64,000 bases of DNA from Tritrichomonas musculus (taxonomy: Eukaryota > Parabasalia > Tritrichomonadida > Tritrichomonadidae), in contig JAPFFF010000015.1 of assembly GCA_039105265.1 (NCBI GenBank), positions 620,001 through 684,000 of the forward strand, read 5' to 3'. A program made the position numbers and the translations under genes. Each line of letters begins with the position of its first letter. Positions within the stretch are counted from its first letter, which is position 1. Of the stretch, positions 57,419 through 64,000 are shown piece by piece. Under the pieces are notes generated by a model. That model had not been told where the DNA came from. It was given only the letters and a program-made list of their open reading frames with translations, and searched no databases.

Positions 57419-58088
57419 AAAAGCGCCACAATTTAATTTTCCATGAGATCGTTTGACTGCTCCACGGTTGATTCGAACACAACCAATCATGAAAGCAATA
57501 GCCGATAAACGGTATTGGAGTAGTCAAAAGCTCTGGAACATTGCAATTACAGATATCATTTCCACGAGATCGTTTGACTGCTCCACGGTTGATTCGAACA
57601 CAACCAATCATGAAAGCAATAACCGATAAACGGTATTGGAGTAGTCAAAAGCTCTGGAACATTGCAATTACAGATATCATTTCCACGAGATCGTTTGACT
57701 GCTCCACGGTTGATTCGAACACAACCAATCATGAAAGCAATAGCCGATAAACGGTATTGGAGTAGTCAAAAGCTCTGGAACATTGCAATTACAGATATCA
57801 TTTCCACGAGATCGTTTGACTGCTCCACGGTTGATTCGAACACAACCAATCATGAAAGCAATAACCGATAAACGGTATTGGAGTAGTCAAAAGCTCTGGA
57901 ACATTGCAATTACAGATATCATTTCCACGAGATCGTTTGACTGCCCCACGGTTGATTCGAACACAACCAATCATGAAAGCAATAGCCGATAAACGGTATT
58001 GGAGTAGTCAAAAGCTCTGGAACATTGCAATTACAGATATCATTTCCACGAGATCGTTTGACTGCTCCACGGTTGATTCGAACACAAT
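57419..58088 (+). repeat. 121-bp tandem repeats, left arm
   Basis: Five and a half copies of a unit containing ACGAGATCGTTTGACTGC and ACGGTATTGGAGTAGTCAAA. Copies are almost identical, but one base alternates strictly along the array: AATAGCCGAT, AATAACCGAT, AATAGCCGAT, AATAACCGAT, AATAGCCGAT. The true unit of expansion is therefore probably 242 bp. The 69-residue frames seen in each copy are by-products. Confidence 0.9.
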
Positions 58089-58252
58089 CAATCAATTAAA
58101 CTATCTTTTCGAAATTAAAACTCTTTTTAGCATTTAATATAATGAAAATTTATTTTTTTCTTCTTTTTTAAATAAGCAAAAATAAAAGCTTTTATTTAAA
58201 TATTGACCTATTAATTCAAATTTTTGAATCGCCTTTTTTTTTTAATTAAAAA

Positions 58253-58629
58253 ATGTTTAATCAAGAAGGGCAAATTAAGTTACATTTAGGGTCTTCTTCT
58301 AATGTAACTTTACAAATTACGCTTCGAAGAAAAAACTTGATTTCAATTTTTCTTTTCAAAAACATGACTTAAAAATTTATGACATTGAGACAAATTTAAC
58401 ATTCAGAAAAAGAAAGAAGAAAAATTCAAATACTGATGAAGATAATAATAATAATTCTCCAATAAATATTTCAATTGATGAATATATCAGTCAAGGATCA
58501 TTAGAAAGAATAATAAACCATACAGAACATCAATTATCTAGGGTTTTAAAAAAATATAAACTGAACTTAACTGTAATTGCACTCGATCTTCAAAGTGAAC
58601 TACTACTTGACGAAAATATATATAGTTGA
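58253..58629 (+). pseudogene. worn reading frame in the centre of the foldback element
   Basis: Begins MFNQEGQIKLHLGSSSNVTL behind an AT-rich leader and loses its frame after about 30 codons. The continuation in another frame has a basic patch (FRKRKKKNSN) and ISIDEYISQGSLERIINH, ending at 58629. Composition is host-like and no family is recognised. It could be a captured host gene fragment or the last trace of an element gene. Confidence 0.45.
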
Positions 58630-58832
58630 GATTAAAAGAACAAATGAAGATGAGTACTTGGCATTATTTCAAGTTCGACTATGGTTCAAAATATTAGAAG
58701 GTAAAAAAGAAATTGTCGTTTGAATTTCTTTTTGATAAGTTTTTAATGAAAATATAATTAAAAAAGATATTTTATTTAGTTTATTTTAAGTTAGTAAATT
58801 TTCTAATTTGATATCATTTTATAAATTTGTCA

Positions 58833-59298
58833 AAAGCTCTAGAACACTGCCCCGATACAGATTATCGGTTATTGCTTTCATGATTGGTTGTGTTCGAATC
58901 AACCGTGGAGCAGTCAAACGATCTCGTGGAAATGATATCTGTAATTGCAATGTTCCAGAGCTTTTGACTACTCCAATACCGTTTATCGGTTATTGCTTTC
59001 ATGATTGGTTGTGTTCGAATCAACCGTGGAGCAGTCAAACGATCTCGTGGAAATGATATCTGTAATTGCAATGTTCCAGAGCTTTTGACTACTCCAATAC
59101 CGTTTATCGGTTATTGCTTTCATGATTGGTTGTGTTCGAATCAACCGTGGAGCAGTCAAACGATCTCGTGGAAATGATATCTGTAATTGCAATGTTCCAG
59201 AGCTTTTGACTACTCCAATACCGTTTATCGGCTATTGCTTTCATGATTGGTTGTGTTCGAATCAACCGTGGAGCAGTCAAACGATCTCATGGAAAATT
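58833..59298 (-). repeat. 121-bp tandem repeats, right arm (inverted)
   Basis: The same 121-bp unit in inverse orientation, almost four copies. Three carry the AACCGAT variant and the outermost the AGCCGAT variant, so the strict alternation of the left arm is not kept. The innermost copy is diverged at its edge. Confidence 0.9.
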
Positions 59299-59674
59299 AA
59301 ATTGTGGCGCTTTTTTAAAATAAAACTCAAACGTTAAATAATTCACCTTTTAAACCGTTTTATTTGTACTCTCAAAAAGTTCATACGAACGATCAAATAT
59401 CTTTCTCAAAAAGTGGATACACTTATTTGGTCGCACCCTTTCAAAAAGTTTTCGCTATGCTAACTTTTTTCGTGCCGATTTTAATAGACCCTGATTCTTC
59501 TGCCAATTGAATAATTCTTTTAATTTTTTTAAGCAAAAACATCAATATCTTATTATCAACATAGCAAAATTAAATTTTCATGGATTGATTATATAAAGTG
59601 TAAACTACTATTTTTAAATATTCAAAAAAAAAAAAAAAAAATATCAACTTATTTTCAACAAAGAAATATTTATA

Positions 59675-61137
59675 TAGTTGGTGGACATAATTCTGTTTTG
59701 GAGACATAATTATGTTTTCACATCATTTCTATATATTCAAATTGGACTTTTAAAAAAACAATTGTAGAACAATTAATATCATATTGGATACATTCTATTC
59801 CCCGATTTTCATTCACTTTTATCAAACTAAATTTGATCATAAATATGATATCGAATTTTTAATTTCTGAATATTTTTTTATTATTTGAAAAAAATTATAA
59901 TTTACTTTTCATCTATAATTAAAATGTATCACTATTATTTATTGAAATAAAATAGATAATTAGAAAAAATGGTTTCATTTTCATTTCACTACTCAAAAAA
60001 CTCATTTCATATCACATTTCATGCTTTTACCAATAAAAAAAGGTTGTTTTAATTTGCTCTAACATAGTTATTATTTTAGAATATAATGTATATATTATAT
60101 TTTAGAAAAAAATTTATTGAAATAATAATTATATAAAAAGAAAAAGTGTTTTCAAAATATGACAAAAATCATTCATACAAAATTACTAATTTTGAAAAAT
60201 TAGTTTATTTTATTTCAAATTAGATGCAGTATTAATCATTTATATGATGCATATAATATATTAAATATAATAATATGGTTGAAAAAGAATCAATCTTGGA
60301 AAAATTTCATTTTTCTTTTTTTCATTCAAAATCATTCATAAATCACTCATGCATAATTGATATGATTTCAGAATTACATTATTTGATAATACATACAATG
60401 AAATATATTATTAATCCTCTAAAAATCATTGTTGCACATCAAGATTTCAGGTTTTTCTAAGAAATATACAAATTTCACTTTTTTATTTTTTCTATTATAA
60501 TAGCATTAAAAATAGTAATTAATCAATAAATATTAGGTAAGTATAGAAGAACTATTAAAATAATGAAAATAATTTCTCAATGTCTAAAATTGAAAGTCTT
60601 TTTAAGTTATTTCAGAAGTTACTCTTTTTCATTAAGGTAATAGATCTTGAGTAGAACCGCTAATTTTATTCTTTCAATATCATTATACTATATGCATTAT
60701 ATCAAATATTTAAATAAAAATTTAAAAGTTTTTATTTTTTATTGGAAAAAAACAAAAAAGTGATATGATTTTTAACTTTATTTTGTGCATCAAAATTTTC
60801 TTATATGAAAGTTTTTAGATATCAATTATCTGACAAAATTATATCATTACTGATTATGAATTAATGATATTATTATTAAATCCCAAGTTTCAATTATTGA
60901 GAATAAAATAAGCATTTTGACTTTTTTTTACATTAATGGCAAAATTTCATATAAATCACAAATATAATAGCTCATTTAATTAAATAATGATGTACATAAA
61001 ATACATTAATAAAGTATATAATATTATCAAATTATCTTTAAAAAGTATTGAGAAAAATGTGTTTTATTTTTGTGTACCATTCAAAAAGTTGAGCAAACAT
61101 GATTATGTCCCAAAAACATAATTATGTCCACCAACTA
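59675..61137. mobile_element. 1.46-kb inverted-repeat element, TA-flanked
   Basis: The ends begin TAGTTGGTGGACATAATT and match in inverse over about 40 bp, each with a second GACATAAT(T/C)ATG block inside. TA lies outside both ends (59673-59674 and 61138-61139), which would fit a mariner-type target, but in such AT-rich DNA this is weak. The interior is extremely AT-rich, with only a 61-residue frame I do not trust. Non-autonomous or fully worn. Confidence 0.65.
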
Positions 61138-61152
61138 TAATATATAAATACA

Positions 61153-62642
61153 TAGGTGGGCCACTTTTTTTTTGACTTTAAAAAAGTTCTTTTTTTCTTC
61201 GAATTTTAAGAATTATTCAGCAATTTCATAATATATATTTATATAACACATATATGATAGTTTGCAGTTGTTAAATTAAGTTTTGAACTAATATTCATCA
61301 ACTTTTTTTTTTATTACATGATATACAATATCACAAGCTCAAATGAATTAAAATACATATTTCTATTATTTTATGATATTATCTATGTCATACATCAAGA
61401 ATGATCTGGAAACAATATAAAATAATTAATAGATTTCTCTAAAAAGTTAAAATAAAATGTATTTTTAATTTTCAGAATTATATAAAAAAATTGAATGTTT
61501 TCTTTTTTGATATTTAGTTTCTTCATCACCCAGGCTTTTTATTGATATAGTTAGTTATAACATAACTTCAAAGATAAAGGTTAGTTGAGAAAACATATTC
61601 AAAAAGTTGAATTAGTTAACGGAATGATTCAATTTTGGAGCCACTTGGTAAGAAATTATAAACGGTCAAACAATAAATTTGGTATAAATAAAGGTAAATT
61701 AAAATCATATATATGTCCTAGAATATTGGACCTTTATTAAAAAATCATAAAAAATTAAAATCAGCTTTTTTTTATTCAATTTTCTCTCAATTTATAAAAA
61801 TAGCTTTCAAATATTTTTTATATTTGTTCCCTTATTGAAATTTTGAGATTTTTAGAAAAAGCAATATCTTAATTTTAAATTGAATTAATCTTTATTAATA
61901 TTATTATTTCATAATAAAAATATATATAATAAATATATATAAATGAGATATTTCAATATAAATTTAAAAAGCAAAGATAATCAAAATAAAAATTATTTTA
62001 TAATTATTTGAATTTTTAAATTTCAAAAAAAAACTTAGTTTTAATAAAAATTATAAATATAGCGATTTAAATAGAAATAAACATAATATATATTTATTAT
62101 AATATTATAAACATAAATTTAATAGTAAATAATATTTTAAAATATTTTAAAAAAAATCATATACTAATAAATTTTCAAAATCATTTTAATCGCATAATTG
62201 ATTATTTCTAACTTTTTCAAAACGAATTTTTATAGAATGTTTCAATTGTTATATTCAAAATTTTCGGTATAGGAAAAATCATTTATTTATTTTTATATTT
62301 TGTCTTTGATTATAATCAACAAGATATAACTTTAAACAAAATTAAATTAAACAATTAATTTAAAATTAAAATAGATATTTTTATTCTTAATAAATGAAAT
62401 TTTCTTATATAAATTGAATGATCTTTTCAAATTCTTTTAATTTTGAGAAAATTATTTCAAATATTTTTGAAAGATTTTTTCTATACTATTTGAATAGTTT
62501 ACAAAAAAAATATCAAAATTTAAATTATTCATAAAAACTTTATCTTTAATATTTATGAACTATAATTAATATATTATTTTATTATTATATGTAATCTATC
62601 CAATGGTGCAAAAGTTATAAAAATTCATTGGTGGCCCACCTA
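61153..62642. mobile_element. 1.49-kb MULE-like element, 10-bp TSD, non-autonomous
   Basis: The ends are TAGGTGGGCCAC and GTGGCCCACCTA, perfect inverses, flanked by a 10-bp duplication TATAAATACA (61143-61152 and 62643-62652). Duplications of 9-11 bp are typical of Mutator-like elements. The terminal repeats are short, and the interior is very AT-rich and non-coding. The left end lies only 15 bp from the preceding element. Confidence 0.7.
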
Positions 62643-62918
62643 TATAAATACACATTTCACAAAATCACATCTTTTGGATGATTTTCAATTTTGAAAATTT
62701 CATTTTCCAATTTTCATTAACTTGATAAATAATAAGAAGTACGATAAAAACTTAATAAGTTATCGAATTTTTATATTTGAGAATAACTTATTCACAACTT
62801 AATGTAATTGAAAATAAGATTGATACCTTCTCTTTCAATTTGATTGTTCATTAATCGAAGGAAAAATGCTTTGCGTTAAAGAACATATTGAAAAAACAAA
62901 ATATTTATTAAACAATAA

Positions 62919-63653
62919 TTAATTTTTAAAAGCCAATGGCTGAGCAAAACAAGTAAATGGGCTTTCATGATTACTAATAACTTCAATTTTATAATATTTG
63001 CCGTAAGGATGACTTGGAAAAGTAAATTCTTGATAACCTTTAGTACTTTTGGACAAATTATATGTTGCGACTTTAGTCCATTTGTAGTTCTTATTAAACC
63101 AGCTATTTTTGGAAATTGGAGTTTGTACAAATAAATCAAACTGCTGAATTGAACAGTTAAAATTATTAATATTATTGAAAGCAATTTTTGTTAAATTAGT
63201 TTCCCCACTGAACAAAGAATTTTTATTATTTAATTTGAATATCAACTTCCCTTTCTGTCCATCAATTTTCCAAGCTTTTTGAAAATCGTATTTAAGCGAA
63301 TAAGGATATTTTGTAAACGGTTGTATTAATCTCTTTATAATTTTAACGCATGCTTTATTGCCATTTTCATCTATTTTGCTTACTAATGTAGATGGGACAT
63401 ATATTGATTGAAAATCAGCCGGTTCATCATCTTTAGTTATAAAACTAGCATTTGATAGATTACTCATTGAAATTGAAAATTTTTCGACTTTATTTGTAAG
63501 ATTGGCGATATCATTAGAAATTTCATTTGTTAAATTGTTTTGTGGATGATACCAACGATATTCGATTCTATTAATGTATTGACAAAAATAATCATCAATT
63601 CCACATTCTTTTTCAGATATAATAAAGGAAATAAATGTAAAAAATATAAGCAT
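62919..63653 (-). CDS. SUN-like domain protein with signal sequence
   Basis: The protein has 244 residues. Residues 1-13 (MLIFFTFISFIIS) form a signal peptide or signal anchor. The C-terminal half fits the SUN-domain beta-sandwich: a central segment WKIDGQKGKLIFKL, a strand-loop with FDLFVQTPISKNSWFNKNYKWTKV, TKGYQEFTFPSHPYGKYYKIEV and the closing block SNHESPFTCFAQPLAF, which corresponds to the conserved SNxGxPxxTCLYRFRVHG ending with its Cys. SUN and SUN-like proteins act in the nuclear envelope or endoplasmic reticulum. There is no long coiled coil, so a full LINC-complex role is uncertain. TCATTC directly before the ATG fits the initiator. Confidence 0.6.
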   Translation of the reverse strand: MLIFFTFISFIISEKECGIDDYFCQYINRIEYRWYHPQNNLTNEISNDIANLTNKVEKFSISMSNLSNASFITKDDEPADFQSIYVPSTLVSKIDENGNKACVKIIKRLIQPFTKYPYSLKYDFQKAWKIDGQKGKLIFKLNNKNSLFSGETNLTKIAFNNINNFNCSIQQFDLFVQTPISKNSWFNKNYKWTKVATYNLSKSTKGYQEFTFPSHPYGKYYKIEVISNHESPFTCFAQPLAFKN

Positions 63654-64000
63654 GAATGATTAAAAAGTGTCTTCGGCCGTTTATTATTATATCTTTGTTG
63701 TGATTACTCATAAAACTTGAATTTTAGTATCATGCTATATAACAAAAAACGGTTGTTTGTTATTTCCGACGTATCAATGTAAATTATGTGATATGTGACT
63801 TGCATAAATTTAATGAGATATAAAATTAATCTTTATACTTTAAATGGAAATCCAAATAATTTTCGTACGTTTTGCAAGATTTTTTTGAGCTATTAATGAT
63901 TTCCTGCTTACTATAAATTTTAAAATAATCTGTTAAATGGCTAAATAAAATGCATGCATTGCTTAACGATTTTATCGATATATACGAAATTAAAAGGAAA
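63654..64000. other. AT-rich sequence at the right edge
   Basis: Upstream region of the SUN-like gene and sequence to the window edge. No frame, repeat or transposon end was recognised. Confidence 0.4.

Larger units (their letters stand above)
57229..59504. mobile_element. foldback DNA transposon with tandem repeats in both arms, 8-bp TSD
   Basis: The ends are GGCACGAGAATCAGGGTC and an inverse differing in two bases, and AATTGAAT is duplicated outside (57221-57228 and 59505-59512). Each arm consists of about 190 bp of nearly identical unique sequence followed inward by 121-bp tandem repeats, five to six copies on the left and about four on the right. About 740 bp of unrelated sequence with a worn frame lies in the centre. 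The 8-bp duplication suggests hAT-type mobilisation; there is no transposase. Confidence 0.85.

Noticed and set aside
57541-59192. Repeated 69-residue frames (MQLQISFPRDRLTAPR...)
   Set aside because: One per 121-bp repeat unit, in both arms; a by-product of a repeat without stops in one frame.
60275-60460. A 61-residue frame inside the TA-flanked element
   Set aside because: Length and composition are what AT-rich non-coding DNA yields by chance.
1-64000. tRNA or rRNA genes
   Set aside because: I looked for GC-richer blocks with cloverleaf or conserved rRNA sequence and recognised none; a covariance-model scan would be needed to be sure.

Overview
The window is nuclear DNA of a flagellated protist, most likely a parabasalid of the Tritrichomonas/Trichomonas type. 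The evidence is AT-rich DNA, intron-free genes (one uninterrupted 12-kb dynein frame), very short spaces between genes with poly-T runs, TCAYTW- and CCTTT-like start-site boxes directly before ATG codons, stop codons followed by A (TAAA), and many DNA transposons with intact target-site duplications (TSDs).

Host genes, left to right: the tail of a low-complexity protein (3-338), a small basic protein (909-1148), a helical-repeat protein (1337-3067, minus), a 2,260-residue protein built of several tandem repeat families (3577-10359, minus), a small charged protein (10897-11355, minus), a chromo-shadow-like protein (17191-17613), ribophorin I/OST1 (18067-19374, minus), a short protein (19807-20007, minus), an inner-arm axonemal dynein heavy chain (20210-32314), ribosomal protein uL4 (34783-36090), a leucine-rich-repeat protein (36249-38072), a coiled-coil DUF4795/QRICH2-like protein (55098-57026, minus) and a secreted or membrane SUN-like protein (62919-63653, minus). 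The dynein and the DUF4795-like protein both fit the flagellar axoneme.

The most notable region is 39.1-54.2 kb. It looks like an endogenous virus-like element carrying a CRESS-DNA-virus-type Rep (HUH endonuclease plus SF3 helicase, 53365-54189, plus strand) and a divergent array of about nine minus-strand genes. Three of these are capsid-like paralogues and two are long beta-rich, proline-hinged proteins. A further gene lies at the far left (39103-39621). Nearly all its genes start just behind the same box, TCATTTTTT, which matches the parabasalid initiator (Inr). A second, unrelated element of 7,562 bp (42590-50151), with long inverted arms and an 8-bp TSD, has inserted into it. That inner element has its own genes, including an 818-residue protein I do not recognise, and its own promoter style.

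The gene-poor stretches are mostly DNA transposons: a decayed Tc1/mariner (14466-17109) holding a 97-bp hairpin MITE, an 8-bp-TSD element (32525-34187), a foldback element with 121-bp tandem repeats in both arms (57229-59504), a probable TA-flanked element (59675-61137) and a MULE-like element with a 10-bp TSD (61153-62642). No rRNA, tRNA or CRISPR array was recognised.
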